Shown: positions 15,850 through 24,918, counted from the stretch's first letter. The stretch is DNA of 34,278 nucleotides from Sphingomonadales bacterium (GCA_014763545.1 JACXVD010000029.1:1-34278); one strand, 5' to 3'. Notes: a model not told the origin generated them from the sequence alone. A program made the numbers and translations.

Positions 15850-17433
15850 ATGGCCGGGCTGGCCGCGCTTGACTGGGTATCGCCTGCGCCGCTGCGGCGC
15901 CACCCGCGCCTGTTTGCCCTTGCCTGCGGCCTGATCGCCGCGACCGGGTTCCCCCCGCTGGCCCTGTGGCCGCTGGCGCTGCTGGCGCTCGCCGGGATGG
16001 CATGGCTGGTGCACGATGCGCCCGGCTGGCGCGAGGCGCTGCTGCGGGGCTGGTTGTTCGGGATTGCCCACTTCACCCTCGCCAACAACTGGATCGCCAC
16101 CGCCTTTACCTACCAGGCGGAAATGCCGGTCGTGCTGGGCTGGGTCGCGGTGCCGCTGCTCTCGCTCTATCTGGCGATCTTCCCCGCTCTCGCCGCGCTC
16201 GGCGGTCGTGCGATCGGTGGCGGGCGCTCGCTGGCGGGGGACGGGGCCGCCTTTGCGGGCAGCTGGATCGTTGCGGAATGGCTGCGCGGCTGGCTGTTCT
16301 CCGGTTTTGCCTGGGATCCGCTGGGGCTCGTTTTCCTCGGCTCGTGGGATCGTGCGGGCATTGCTGCCGTGCTGCCCTGGCTGGGCAGCTATGCGCTGTC
16401 GGGGATGGTCATTCTGGCCGCGCTCTGTCTGCTTGTGCTGGCGCTCGGTCGCCATTGGGTGCGTTTCGGCATGGCTTGCGCTGTGCTGGCTGCCGCGATG
16501 TACTGGCCTGCGCCGCCCGCACGCTACAGCCCGCTGCGCGTGACGCTGGTCCAGCCCGACCTGCGGCAGGAAGATATCGACGATCCCAGCCAGTATGAAG
16601 ACCAGTTCCTGCGCATCGCCAAGCTGTCGCAACGCAGCCAGCCCGGGCGGCGGCTGGTTCTTTGGCCCGAATCGGGCGTGCCCGACTATCTCGAGGACGG
16701 CTACCCCCAGCGCTACTACAACCAGATGACTGCTGCGGGCGACCCGGTGTTCGCCCGGCGGCGGATCGGGCGCGTGATCGGCGCGGATTCGATGCTGCTG
16801 ACCGGTGTGGTCAATCTCGAAATCGAGGGCGGCAAGGCGGCGGGCGCCTATAATGCGGTCGATGCGATCACGCCTGCGGGCGAGATCGTCGGGATCTACA
16901 ACAAGTCGCATCTCGTGCCTTACGGCGAATATCTGCCGATGCGCGAAATCCTTGAGCCGCTTGGCCTGTCGCGGCTGGTGGCCGGCGCGATCGACTTCAT
17001 CCCCGGCCCCGGCGCGCGCACGATCGACGTTGGCGCCTATGGCAAGGCCGGGGTGCAGATCTGCTACGAAATCGTCTTCCCCGGCGAAGTCGTCGATCGC
17101 GCGCATCGGCCCGACTATATCTACAATCCGTCGAACGATGGCTGGTTCGGAATGTGGGGCCCGCCGCAGCACCTCGCGCAGGCGCGGATGCGCGCAATCG
17201 AGGAAGGCTTGCCCGTGCTGCGGTCCACGACCACCGGGATCAGCGCCATCGTCGATGCGGGCGGGGTAGTGCGCCACCATATCGCAAAACATGTCGCGGG
17301 GCGCATCGAAGCACGCGTTCCGGTGGCGCGCGAAGCGACCGCCTTTGCCCGCCTCGGCAATGCACTCTCGATCGGCTGGGCGCTTGTGCTGCTGGTGATT
17401 GCTGCGGTTGCGAGACGCGCAAGGCGTCGCTAA
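15850..17433 (+). CDS. lnt: Apolipoprotein N-acyltransferase
   Basis: Lnt adds the third acyl chain to the N-terminal cysteine of lipoproteins at the inner membrane. The protein is 527 aa, the usual size. Six or so hydrophobic segments fill residues 20-220, including FGIAHFTLANNWIATAF. The nitrilase-like periplasmic domain follows with the catalytic triad E274 (VLWPESGVP), K352 (YNKSHLVPYGEYLP) and C405 (GVQICYEIVFP). A C-terminal membrane helix (LSIGWALVLLVIAAVA) precedes a basic tail. The start ATG at 15850 follows a GGGGG stretch. It sits between DUF4167 and metK on the same strand with short gaps, so cotranscription is likely. Confidence 0.97.
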   Translation: MAGLAALDWVSPAPLRRHPRLFALACGLIAATGFPPLALWPLALLALAGMAWLVHDAPGWREALLRGWLFGIAHFTLANNWIATAFTYQAEMPVVLGWVAVPLLSLYLAIFPALAALGGRAIGGGRSLAGDGAAFAGSWIVAEWLRGWLFSGFAWDPLGLVFLGSWDRAGIAAVLPWLGSYALSGMVILAALCLLVLALGRHWVRFGMACAVLAAAMYWPAPPARYSPLRVTLVQPDLRQEDIDDPSQYEDQFLRIAKLSQRSQPGRRLVLWPESGVPDYLEDGYPQRYYNQMTAAGDPVFARRRIGRVIGADSMLLTGVVNLEIEGGKAAGAYNAVDAITPAGEIVGIYNKSHLVPYGEYLPMREILEPLGLSRLVAGAIDFIPGPGARTIDVGAYGKAGVQICYEIVFPGEVVDRAHRPDYIYNPSNDGWFGMWGPPQHLAQARMRAIEEGLPVLRSTTTGISAIVDAGGVVRHHIAKHVAGRIEARVPVAREATAFARLGNALSIGWALVLLVIAAVARRARRR

Positions 17434-17490
17434 GCAACGGCCTCGTCCAGAACTTCTTCCCAAATCGCAACCCTCGAGGGACCCTCACCG

Positions 17491-18720
17491 ATGCGCGCCA
17501 ATTTCCTGTTCACGTCCGAAAGCGTTTCCGAAGGCCATCCCGACAAGGTGTCGGACCAGATTTCCGATTCCATCGTCGACCTGTTCCTGTCGAAAGACCC
17601 CGAAGCACGCATCGCCTGCGAAACGCTGACCACGACCCAGCTGGTTGTCCTTGCAGGGGAAATCCGCTGCAAGGGCGTGTATGAAGATGGCCAGTGGGCC
17701 GCTGGCGCGCTGGAGGAAATCGAACAGACGGTGCGCAACACGGTGCGCGAAATCGGTTATGAACAGGACGGCTTCCACTGGCAGAACCTGACCTTCGAAA
17801 ACCACCTCCACGGCCAGTCGGCGCATATTGCGCAGGGCGTCGATGCCGGTGTGGAAGGGTCGAACAAGGATGAAGGCGCGGGCGACCAGGGCATCATGTT
17901 CGGTTATGCCAGCGACGAGACGCCCGACCTGATGCCGGCGACGCTCGATTACAGCCACAAGATCCTCCAGCGCATGGCGATGGACCGCAAGAGCGGGGCA
18001 GCCCCCTTCCTCGAACCCGATGCCAAGAGCCAGGTGACGTTGCGCTATGAGAACGAAAAGCCGGTCGAAGCGACCGCGATCGTCGTCTCGACCCAGCACG
18101 CACCGGGCTATTACTTCCACAATGGCGAGGGCGACGAAGCGAAATATGCCGAGCTCGAAGCCTATGTGAAGGGCGTGATCGCCGACATCCTGCCCGCGGA
18201 ATTGCTCACCGCGAACACCGTCTATCACATCAATCCGACCGGCTGCTTCGAAATCGGCGGGCCGGATGGCGACGCCGGGCTGACCGGGCGCAAGATCATC
18301 GTCGATACTTACGGCGGCGCTGCACCGCATGGTGGCGGTGCGTTCAGCGGCAAGGACCCGACCAAGGTCGACCGTTCGGCGGCCTACATCACTCGCTATC
18401 TCGCCAAGAACGTCGTCGCTGCGGGCCTCGCGCGGCGCTGCACGATCCAGATCGCCTATGCCATCGGCGTGTCGGAGCCGCTGTCGCTCTACGTCGACCT
18501 GCATGGCACCGGCAATGGCGTAACCGAGGCCGAGCTGGAAAAGCTGCTGCCCGAACTGGTGCGCCTGACCCCGCGCGGTATCCGCACGCATCTCGGCCTC
18601 AACAAGCCGATCTATCGCAAGAGCGCCGCCTACGGCCATTTCGGCCGCCAGGCGGAAGGCGACCACTTCCCGTGGGAACGCACCGATCTGGTTGACCGCC
18701 TCAAGGCTGCGCGGGCCTGA
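17491..18720 (+). CDS. metK: S-adenosylmethionine synthetase
   Basis: MetK makes SAM from methionine and ATP. The protein is 409 aa, somewhat longer than the ~385-aa E. coli enzyme because of insertions around residues 180-215. Key motifs are present: [20 protein letters not shown] at the N-terminus, [12 protein letters not shown] and the P-loop-like [19 protein letters not shown]. The ATG at 17491 has GAGGGA ten bases upstream. The 57-bp gap after lnt shows no SAM riboswitch I can recognise; a CCCTCGAGGG palindrome overlaps the Shine-Dalgarno but can form only a very short stem. A strong terminator follows the gene. SAM supplied here feeds trmB, prmC and the methyltransferase at 21.6-22.2 kb. 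Confidence 0.97.
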   Translation: MRANFLFTSESVSEGHPDKVSDQISDSIVDLFLSKDPEARIACETLTTTQLVVLAGEIRCKGVYEDGQWAAGALEEIEQTVRNTVREIGYEQDGFHWQNLTFENHLHGQSAHIAQGVDAGVEGSNKDEGAGDQGIMFGYASDETPDLMPATLDYSHKILQRMAMDRKSGAAPFLEPDAKSQVTLRYENEKPVEATAIVVSTQHAPGYYFHNGEGDEAKYAELEAYVKGVIADILPAELLTANTVYHINPTGCFEIGGPDGDAGLTGRKIIVDTYGGAAPHGGGAFSGKDPTKVDRSAAYITRYLAKNVVAAGLARRCTIQIAYAIGVSEPLSLYVDLHGTGNGVTEAELEKLLPELVRLTPRGIRTHLGLNKPIYRKSAAYGHFGRQAEGDHFPWERTDLVDRLKAARA

Positions 18721-18746
18721 TCCGCGCCCCGGATGGGAACGCAATA

Positions 18747-18779
18747 GGGCGGCAGGTTTCGCGACCTGCCGCCCTTTTT
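18747..18779 (+). terminator. Intrinsic terminator of metK
   Basis: An 11-bp perfect stem, GGGCGGCAGGT with ACCTGCCGCCC, has the 6-nt loop TTCGCG and is followed by TTTTT. It lies 27 bp after the metK stop and between the convergent metK and MFS genes. The minus-strand side lacks a U-run, so it is mainly a plus-strand terminator. Confidence 0.93.
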
Positions 18780-18789
18780 GATCCCGGGC

Positions 18790-20025
18790 TCAGTCCGGCC
18801 GGCCCAAGTCGGTCGTCGCTGCTATGTCGCTGCGCAGGTGGCGGGCCGCCAGCAGGTAATGCAGCGCTGCCCAGACATAGAGCAGCGCGAGCAAGGCCAT
18901 GGCATAGGCCAGGCCGGTTCCGGCGCCATAGCGGGGTGCCATTGCATCGCTCAGCGCGCCGAGCACCAGCGGGCCGATGCCGCCGGCGACGCTGTATATC
19001 GCATTGAGCACTGCCGATGCCGACGCGCGCATACGCGGATGCATCAGGTTCTGGATCGTCGCGAAAGTGATCCCGATATAGCCGAACTGGAACAGGGCGG
19101 AGAAGGCAACCACGCCCAGCAGGATCGGCAGCTCACTTCGCGTGATCGCAAAGGCATACAGCGGTCCGGCGATCAGCAGGCTTGCAGCGGGGATCAGGGC
19201 ATAGGCCGCCGGGCGTTTGTCGCCCAGCCGGTCGCCCAGCCATCCGGTCGCCACGATCGACAGCGCGGCCGGCAGGCTTGCCATGATGCCGGCATACAAG
19301 CCCGCTTCGCCGATGTTCAGTTCGAACCGGCGAAGCATCAGCGAGGTGAAGAAGTAATTCAGCCCAAAGCCGCTGGCCGACGCCAGCGATGATGCAATCA
19401 CCAGATTGCGCGCGCTGCCCAGCGCGAACAGGCGGCGCAAGACCTCGCGAAAGGGTGGAATCTCGCCTGCATCGCCCGCATCATGCTGCCCGCGCGGCGG
19501 TTCCGCGACCAGTAGCCACGCCATCGCTGCCAGCACCAGCCCGGGAATCGCTGCGATCAGGAAGGTCCAGCGCCAGCTGTAATGCTGGGCGATCAGGCCG
19601 CCGCCGACAAAGCCGATCAGCGCGCCGATGGGCGGCGCGAGCAGCAGGATCGACATGGCGAGGCCGCGGCGGTTGCGCGGGAAATAGTCGGCGATGACCG
19701 ACTGGTTCCCCGGCAGGCCGACCGCTTCGCCCAGCCCCACGCCCAGCCGGGCGGCGAGCAGCTGCGGCCAGCTTAAAGCAATGCCGCAGGCGGCGGTGGC
19801 GAGCGACCAGAACAGGGTGCCGAAGGCGATGAAATCCAGCCGCCGACCGCGCTCGATAAAGCGCGATACCGCAATGCCGACCAGGATGCTGAGGACAGCG
19901 AAAGCAAAACCCAGCAGGGATACCTGCGTATCGCTGAGGGCAAATTCCTGCTTGAGCGGCTCGACCAGGACGTTGACCACGATCCGGTCGACGAAGCCCA
20001 TGGTCGCGATCCCGCCGAGAATCAC
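18790..20025 (-). CDS. MFS transporter (spinster-like)
   Basis: A major facilitator superfamily transporter, 411 aa from a GTG at 20025, with about 12 membrane helices. The N-terminal FVDRIVVNVLVEPLKQEF followed by LSDTQVSLLGFAFAV is typical of the spinster-like and related anion/sugar MFS groups; the motif-A loop reads SRFIERGRRLDF and the second-half loop GWLGDRLGDKR. The substrate is unknown. Start problem: the GTG has no ribosome binding site and cuts into helix 1. A strong GGGAGGG (20065-20071 on the minus strand) lies six bases before an in-frame ATA at 20058, which would add eleven residues reading xKRSSSPWLAL, a normal MFS N-terminus. The gene is last in the seven-gene minus-strand run. 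Confidence 0.88.
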   Translation of the reverse strand: MILGGIATMGFVDRIVVNVLVEPLKQEFALSDTQVSLLGFAFAVLSILVGIAVSRFIERGRRLDFIAFGTLFWSLATAACGIALSWPQLLAARLGVGLGEAVGLPGNQSVIADYFPRNRRGLAMSILLLAPPIGALIGFVGGGLIAQHYSWRWTFLIAAIPGLVLAAMAWLLVAEPPRGQHDAGDAGEIPPFREVLRRLFALGSARNLVIASSLASASGFGLNYFFTSLMLRRFELNIGEAGLYAGIMASLPAALSIVATGWLGDRLGDKRPAAYALIPAASLLIAGPLYAFAITRSELPILLGVVAFSALFQFGYIGITFATIQNLMHPRMRASASAVLNAIYSVAGGIGPLVLGALSDAMAPRYGAGTGLAYAMALLALLYVWAALHYLLAARHLRSDIAATTDLGRPD

Positions 20026-20137
20026 CAGTGCCAGCCATGGCGATGAACTGCGTTTTATGGCGAACCCTCCCGGCCTGACTGGCCAGGGGCAAGTCTATGG
20101 CTGGGAAGCCAGCCTCGCAAGCGTTGCGACAAATCGC

Positions 20138-20809
20138 TCAGGCAGGGGCGTATGCCTGCGGGTCCTCGTCGGGCCAGCTCGCCAGCCGCGGCGTCTTGCG
20201 GTTGAGGAAGACCGCGGGCAATTTCGCCAGCATCAGCGATTTGTGGATCCAGTAATCGGTCCACAATTCGCGCCAGCGCGGCTTTGGCCGCCGTCCGTTG
20301 CTGCGCAGCCACGCATCATAGGGCATCCAGTGGCTGGGCTCGTCCTTCTCGACCACCTGGAAAATCCGGGTCATCGCCTTGTCTGACCGGATGTGGGGGT
20401 TCTTCAGCAGCACCTCGACCTGATTCATGCCGCGCCGTTCGGTGATCATGATCACCCGGCACAATTTCTCGAACTCGTCGCCATCGGCAATGATGGCATC
20501 GGTGTCGAGCTCGTCGATGGTGCAGCCGAAAACGGTTTCGATGAAGTGGTCGATATGGCCGCAGGTGCGGTCGACCTTCAGGGGCATGCGCCCCTGCAAT
20601 TCGAACCATCGGCGGAACATGCGATAGTGCTTTTCCTCGTCGGCGCGGTGCTTTTCGACTTCGGCGATGAAGGCGGGATTGTCGGCACAGCGCGCGCGGG
20701 CAGCCTGCAGCACACGGTCGAGCGAGGTGTAGCCGCGATGTTCGTTGTAGATGTAGATCGACGCCAGAACATCGAGGAAACGCGAACGAAAGGCGGCCTG
20801 CAGGGACAT
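20138..20809 (-). CDS. Ferritin-like (probable diiron) protein
   Basis: A 223-aa soluble, mostly helical protein. Possible diiron ligands occur in the right order: E in IYNEHRGYTS, then EKHRADEEKHYRMF with an ExxH pattern (EEKH), E in ITERRGMNQVEVLL and EKDEPSHWMPYDAW with a second ExxH-like element. This places it in the ferritin-like superfamily, possibly an oxygenase or oxidase rather than iron storage, but no specific function can be claimed. The start ATG at 20809 follows AGAAAGG. It lies 18 bp after the GST gene and 80 bp before the MFS start region, so all three probably share one transcript. Confidence 0.75.
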   Translation of the reverse strand: MSLQAAFRSRFLDVLASIYIYNEHRGYTSLDRVLQAARARCADNPAFIAEVEKHRADEEKHYRMFRRWFELQGRMPLKVDRTCGHIDHFIETVFGCTIDELDTDAIIADGDEFEKLCRVIMITERRGMNQVEVLLKNPHIRSDKAMTRIFQVVEKDEPSHWMPYDAWLRSNGRRPKPRWRELWTDYWIHKSLMLAKLPAVFLNRKTPRLASWPDEDPQAYAPA

Positions 20810-20827
20810 GCCTTTCTTATCTCACGT

Positions 20828-21547
20828 TTATTCCGGCTTGGCGAGGGTGGTCAGGCTGCACCGGTAATCCGCTGTAATCGTGCCCGCTTCCGCCAGCTCC
20901 GCCTCGTGCGATTCCTCGCGCCAGCTTTCGACCAGCGCCTCTGCCTCCCACTGTTGCATCGCCGGGTGGGCCAGCATGCGTTCCACCCATGCCTGGCCCC
21001 GACCCACGTCGAGGCCGTAGGTGCGGATGCGGAAGGCAACCGGAGCGTAGAAAGCGTCGGCGGCAGAAAAATCGCTGCCCGCCAGCCATGGGCCGCCGAA
21101 CCGGTCGAGCCCTTCCTCGAATAGCTCGCGAATCCGCGCGACATTGCGCATCAGTGCCGCAGACATCGGGCGCGGGTTGACCCGCACACCGACATTCATC
21201 GTGCAATCGTTGCGCAGTGCGGCAAAGCCACCATGCATTTCGGCCACGATGCATTGGGCGAAGGCGCGCGCATCCACGTCCTGCGGCCAGACATCCTGAT
21301 GCCGGTCCGCGAGGTAGAGCGCGATGCCCAGCGAATCCCACACGGTGCGGCTCCCGTCGATCAGCGCAGGAACCTGCCCCGTGGGCGAAAAGGCCCGAAA
21401 CGCGGCATGATTGTCGGGCGAAGTGAAGGGTTCGATCCGGTCGTTGAAGGGGATGCCGAGTGCTTTCATCAGCACCCATGGCCGCAAGGACCAGCTCGAA
21501 TAATTCCGGTTCGCGGTGACCAGTGTGTAGAAAATATCCTGCGCCAT
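20828..21547 (-). CDS. Glutathione S-transferase family protein
   Basis: A 239-aa GST. The N-terminal thioredoxin-like domain starts FYTLVTANRNYSSWSLRPWV with a probable catalytic serine in NYSSWS, as in zeta/beta-like and YfcF-type GSTs. The glutathione-contact region TGQVPALIDGSRTVWDSLGI contains the cis-proline (VPAL) and the acidic-serine turn (WDS). The C-terminal helical domain carries FGGPWLAGSDFSAADAFYAP, the standard N-capping motif. The ATG at 21547 has an AGGAG seven to nine bases upstream. It follows the methyltransferase gene by 10 bp. The natural substrate cannot be read from sequence. Confidence 0.92.
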   Translation of the reverse strand: MAQDIFYTLVTANRNYSSWSLRPWVLMKALGIPFNDRIEPFTSPDNHAAFRAFSPTGQVPALIDGSRTVWDSLGIALYLADRHQDVWPQDVDARAFAQCIVAEMHGGFAALRNDCTMNVGVRVNPRPMSAALMRNVARIRELFEEGLDRFGGPWLAGSDFSAADAFYAPVAFRIRTYGLDVGRGQAWVERMLAHPAMQQWEAEALVESWREESHEAELAEAGTITADYRCSLTTLAKPE

Positions 21548-21557
21548 GGGCTTGCTC

Positions 21558-22238
21558 CTATCCGCGCTTGCGACCTTGCAGGAACAGCATGTTCCCCGCC
21601 AGTCTGGCGTGTTGGATGGCGAACAGGGTTGCGAATGCCCGCTCGACGCTATCGCGTCCTTCCGGTGCCGCTGCCTCGCCCCTGGCGTGCAGCATGGCGA
21701 GCATGCGATTGCCGATGGCGCGGTCGGTCAGCACCAGCGTGCCGATCGCAACTGGCGCGCCGTGCCTGACCAGACGATGCAATGCCGCGAGATAGCCTGA
21801 ACCCGTGCCGAAGACATGCAGCATGCCCCAGCCCATTGCCCCGGCAAATGTCCCGTCATCGAACGGTGCGGCAAAGGCATCACCCTGCAGGAAGCGCCCA
21901 CGGGGCAGCCGCTCGCGCCCGCGCCGCAGCATCCCCAGCGATCGGTCGAACAGCACCAACCGGTCTTCGCACCCGCGATAGCTCGCAGCAGTGAAAACCA
22001 GCGAGCCGCAGCCGAAATCGATCAGCTCGCCTGCCGGAACATCCGCCAGCAACCCACCCGCCGCGCCGCGATAGGCAGATTTGGGGCAACCCCACACCAG
22101 CCGGTTGTACAGCGGATTGCCGACCAGCAGGTCATAGCCCAGCGCCAGCCGGTCGTAACCAGCCGCCCGCTCCGCTTCGGGAAGGCTCGAACGAAGCCCC
22201 GGAGCGACCTCCGCGAACTGCTCGAGCTCCGCCGTCAT
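21558..22238 (-). CDS. Class I SAM-dependent methyltransferase
   Basis: A 226-aa Rossmann-fold methyltransferase. Motif I is LIDFGCGSLVFTAA, where the third glycine of the usual GxGxG is replaced by leucine. Motif II-like acidic end is VLFDRSLGML. A later segment, FLQGDAFAAPFDDGTFAGAM, is typical of UbiE/MenG-like small-molecule methyltransferases. The substrate is unknown; quinones, lipids or small metabolites are all possible. The gene begins 13 bp after the scoB stop and has no clear Shine-Dalgarno, suggesting translational coupling in the operon. GST follows after 10 bp. Confidence 0.82.
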   Translation of the reverse strand: MTAELEQFAEVAPGLRSSLPEAERAAGYDRLALGYDLLVGNPLYNRLVWGCPKSAYRGAAGGLLADVPAGELIDFGCGSLVFTAASYRGCEDRLVLFDRSLGMLRRGRERLPRGRFLQGDAFAAPFDDGTFAGAMGWGMLHVFGTGSGYLAALHRLVRHGAPVAIGTLVLTDRAIGNRMLAMLHARGEAAAPEGRDSVERAFATLFAIQHARLAGNMLFLQGRKRG

Positions 22239-22251
22239 CGGCCCGCTGCGC

Positions 22252-22917
22252 TTACAGCGCCACCTCGTAATGCGCGGTGGTCTTGGCCGCCACTTCCTCG
22301 ACCGTGACGCCCGGCGCCAGTTCGATCAGTCGGAATGCGCTGGCATGGTCGGGGCGCTGGAAAACGCACAGGTCGGTAATGATCATGTCGATCACATTGG
22401 TCCCGGTCAGCGGCAGGGTGCATTCCGGGATGAACTTGGCGCTGCCGTCCTTGGCATTATGTTCCATCACCACGATGATCTTCTTGACCCCGGCGACGAG
22501 GTCCATCGCGCCGCCCATGCCCTTGATCATCTTGCCCGGGATCATCCAGTTGGCGATGTCGCCTTTTTCCGAGACTTCCATCGCGCCGAGTACGGTCAGG
22601 TCGATGTGGCCGCCGCGGATCATCGCGAAGCTTTGCGCACTGTCGAAATAGGCGCTGTGCGCCAGTTCGCTGATCGTCTGCTTGCCGGCGTTGATCAGGT
22701 CGGCGTCGACCTCGTCGGCATAGGGGAAGGGGCCGATGCCGAGCATGCCGTTTTCGCTCTGCAGCGTTACGAACATGCCTTCGGGAATATGGTTGGCCAC
22801 CAGGGTCGGGATGCCGATGCCCAGGTTCACGTAAAAGCCGTCCTGCAATTCGCGGGCGGCACGCGCGGCCATCTGGTCGCGGGTCCAGCCTTTTGCCGGG
22901 CTCTCTTGGGTCGTCAT
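22252..22917 (-). CDS. scoB: 3-oxoacid CoA-transferase subunit B
   Basis: Beta subunit of a family I CoA-transferase that moves CoA from succinyl-CoA to acetoacetate (SCOT), or a related acyl pair. The protein is 221 aa from the ATG at 22917, with GAGG upstream. The catalytic glutamate lies in the signature [29 protein letters not shown] and [19 protein letters not shown] match the family. The partner subunit scoA lies upstream on the same strand but is separated from it by a complete HAD phosphatase gene, an unusual arrangement. I assign ScoB rather than AtoA or PcaJ by overall similarity only. Confidence 0.9.
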   Translation of the reverse strand: MTTQESPAKGWTRDQMAARAARELQDGFYVNLGIGIPTLVANHIPEGMFVTLQSENGMLGIGPFPYADEVDADLINAGKQTISELAHSAYFDSAQSFAMIRGGHIDLTVLGAMEVSEKGDIANWMIPGKMIKGMGGAMDLVAGVKKIIVVMEHNAKDGSAKFIPECTLPLTGTNVIDMIITDLCVFQRPDHASAFRLIELAPGVTVEEVAAKTTAHYEVAL

Positions 22918-22958
22918 TGCTTGCCTACCTCGTCGTCGGGATGAAGGGGGGGTGGGTG

Positions 22959-23981
22959 TCAGTTCTGCCGGTCCATGATCGGCGCAGGGCCTGGCATCCA
23001 GCGGGCATCGGGCGGGAACACCTCGTCCACGCTGCCGCGGATCGATGCCCCGTACACGGGATTGGGCAAGGCGAACCAGCCATTGCCCCATAATTGCGCG
23101 AAAGTGCCACGCGCGGCCAGCTGGCGGCGATCCTGTACCGACAGGGCGCGGTCGTTGAACACATCGGCAAAGTCGCCGAGATTGTCGCCCGCCAGCGCGA
23201 GCACACAATAACGCGCAGCGATGGTCGCGCGGCGCCCATCCTTGCGGCTGCCCATCGCATCGTCACCGGAAAGGAACAGCGTGTCGCCATGCACCGCGGG
23301 GCCCAACCCGGCCGCGTCGATCGCCGCGGTGGCGCCGGCAGCGGTGTCGGAAGACCGGTTGGTGTTGAACACCATGGTGATCCCGGCCTCGCGCATGCGC
23401 TTCATGCCGGTCACGGCACCGGGGATCGGCGCGACATAGGGCGCCCCGTGCTTCGCCCAGTCGTCCCAGACCTCGCGGTCATATTTGCCGCCGTGGGTCG
23501 CCTGCCAATATTCGAAACCGCGATTGAGCAGGATCGTCTCGTCGACGTCGAACACCACCGCATAGGGTTTGCGGGTGCCATCCGCTGTCAGGCAAGACAC
23601 GGTGCCGGTGCCGGTGCCGCCCTCTGCATCGGGCAGGCCCATGACCACCGACAGCGCGGGCTTTTCCGCCGCCCGTGCAATCGCGAAATCGGCCAGCATG
23701 CGATAAGCCTGGATCGAGGCGCCGGCGGCCTCGCCGGAACCGTAAAGCCAGCGCATCGTGTCCGGTGCAGCCGCATCGCCGGGGTTGGCGACGGGGTCGG
23801 CGACAGGTGCTGCCGGTGCCGGGGCCGATACCGCTGCCGGGGGCGGGGCTGCAGTCGTCGCACAGCCGCCCAGAGCAAGGGCGAGGAGCAACAGCGCGGC
23901 CCGTGCGGAGCGGCCCGTCTGGCCAGCTCCCTCGCTGCGGGCCGACCGAAACCGCGCGCCTTCGCTATGCGGCTGTGCCAT
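22959..23981 (-). CDS. HAD-family acid phosphatase lipoprotein
   Basis: A 340-aa lipoprotein similar to class B/C acid phosphatases and outer-membrane lipoprotein e(P4), which strip phosphate from nucleotides and other esters in the periplasm. A basic N-terminus leads to a lipobox LALALGGC (cysteine near residue 40), so the signal peptide is long. A proline/alanine-rich linker follows. The HAD motifs are [17 protein letters not shown] (nucleophile aspartate), VFNTNRSS and [11 protein letters not shown] (acidic motif IV). The C-terminal LPNPVYGAS matches the e(P4) PNPxYG segment. The ATG at 23981 (or a GTG at 23987) overlaps or abuts the scoA stop, so translation is coupled. It stands between scoA and scoB with no obvious metabolic link to them. 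Confidence 0.88.
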   Translation of the reverse strand: MAQPHSEGARFRSARSEGAGQTGRSARAALLLLALALGGCATTAAPPPAAVSAPAPAAPVADPVANPGDAAAPDTMRWLYGSGEAAGASIQAYRMLADFAIARAAEKPALSVVMGLPDAEGGTGTGTVSCLTADGTRKPYAVVFDVDETILLNRGFEYWQATHGGKYDREVWDDWAKHGAPYVAPIPGAVTGMKRMREAGITMVFNTNRSSDTAAGATAAIDAAGLGPAVHGDTLFLSGDDAMGSRKDGRRATIAARYCVLALAGDNLGDFADVFNDRALSVQDRRQLAARGTFAQLWGNGWFALPNPVYGASIRGSVDEVFPPDARWMPGPAPIMDRQN

Positions 23982-23983
23982 GA

Positions 23984-24706
23984 TCACGCCACCGCCCGCT
24001 CGCGCGTGGTCGTGAACTCGATCTTCTTGTCATAGGGCGCGCCCACGATCATGCGCTGGACATAGACGCCGGGCAGATGGATGCAGTCCGGGTCGAGGCT
24101 GCCGGTCGGGACGATCTCTTCCACTTCGACCACGCAGACCTTGCCGCAGGTCGCCGCAGGCTGGTTGAAATTGCGGGCGGTCTTGCGGAACACGACATTG
24201 CCCGTTTCGTCGGCCTTCCACGCCTTGACGATCGCCAGGTCGGCGAAGATCCCGCGTTCGAGGATGTAATCCTCCATCGCACCCTCGCGATTGGGGAACT
24301 GCTTCATTTCCTTGCCCTCGGCCACTTTCGTGCCGACGCCGGTCTTGGTGTAGAAGCCGGGAATGCCCGCGCCGCCGGCGCGCATGCGTTCGGCCAGCGT
24401 GCCCTGCGGGCAGAATTCGACCTCGAGCTCGCCTGAAAGATACTGCCGTTCGAATTCCTTGTTCTCGCCGACATAGGACGAAATCATCTTCTTCACCTGG
24501 CGCGTGCGCAGCAGCATGCCGATGCCTTCATTGTCGATCCCGGCATTGTTGCTGGCGAAGGTCAGCCCCTTCACGCCGCTTTCGCGGATGGCGACCAGCA
24601 AGCGTTCGGGAATGCCGCACAGGCCGAAACCGCCGCTGGCGATCAGCATGTCGTCACGCAGCAGGCCGTCGAGTGCAGCCGTGGCATCGGGGTAGAGCTT
24701 CTTCAA
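23984..24706 (-). CDS. scoA: 3-oxoacid CoA-transferase subunit A
   Basis: Alpha subunit of the family I CoA-transferase completed by scoB. It is 240 aa from a TTG at 24706, giving LKKLYPDATAALDGLLRDDM. The start is supported by GGAGA seven bases upstream, while longer frames to 24853 add unrelated residues. The CoA-binding glycine motif GGFGLCGIPERL and KGLTFASNNAG, EVEFCPQGTLAERMRAGGAG and FYTKTGVGT are typical of SCOT-A. It is the first gene of the seven-gene minus-strand run and lies beside a region with a GANTC cluster; one GANTC (24710-24714) overlaps its Shine-Dalgarno. Confidence 0.93.
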   Translation of the reverse strand: MKKLYPDATAALDGLLRDDMLIASGGFGLCGIPERLLVAIRESGVKGLTFASNNAGIDNEGIGMLLRTRQVKKMISSYVGENKEFERQYLSGELEVEFCPQGTLAERMRAGGAGIPGFYTKTGVGTKVAEGKEMKQFPNREGAMEDYILERGIFADLAIVKAWKADETGNVVFRKTARNFNQPAATCGKVCVVEVEEIVPTGSLDPDCIHLPGVYVQRMIVGAPYDKKIEFTTTRERAVA

Positions 24707-24823
24707 TGCGAGTCTCCTGCTGGGTGCCGCGCACCCTTTGCCGCCAAATAGAAACCGAAACGCGCCATCGCGCCCGCTTCGCCGCTGGCCGCCTTGCCCG
24801 CTGGCGCTGGGCGCTGCAAGGCC

Positions 24824-24918
24824 GATTCGGCTCTCTGCGGCATCCCGACCCATAGGCAGGCGAATCGTGATTCGCGATTCGAAATTCGATTGTGCGATGC
24901 AGCAACTGAATCGGATTC
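24824..24918. promoter_or_regulatory. Cluster of GANTC sites in inverted pairs
   Basis: Six GANTC sequences lie within 95 bp (24824, 24862, 24869, 24876, 24908 and 24914), with a seventh at 24710. Two form palindromes: GAATC-GT-GATTC (24862-24873) and GAATC-G-GATTC (24908-24918). The centre is a 7-bp iteration ending ATTCG (24868-24888). GANTC is the CcrM methylation target; the paired layout also looks like a repressor or activator operator for scoA. Confidence 0.55.

Noticed and set aside
17434-17490. SAM/SAH riboswitch before metK (a CAACGGCCTC segment)
   Set aside because: Only a short resemblance; the flanking stem and the conserved Shine-Dalgarno-containing 3' half are absent, and the gap is only 57 bp.
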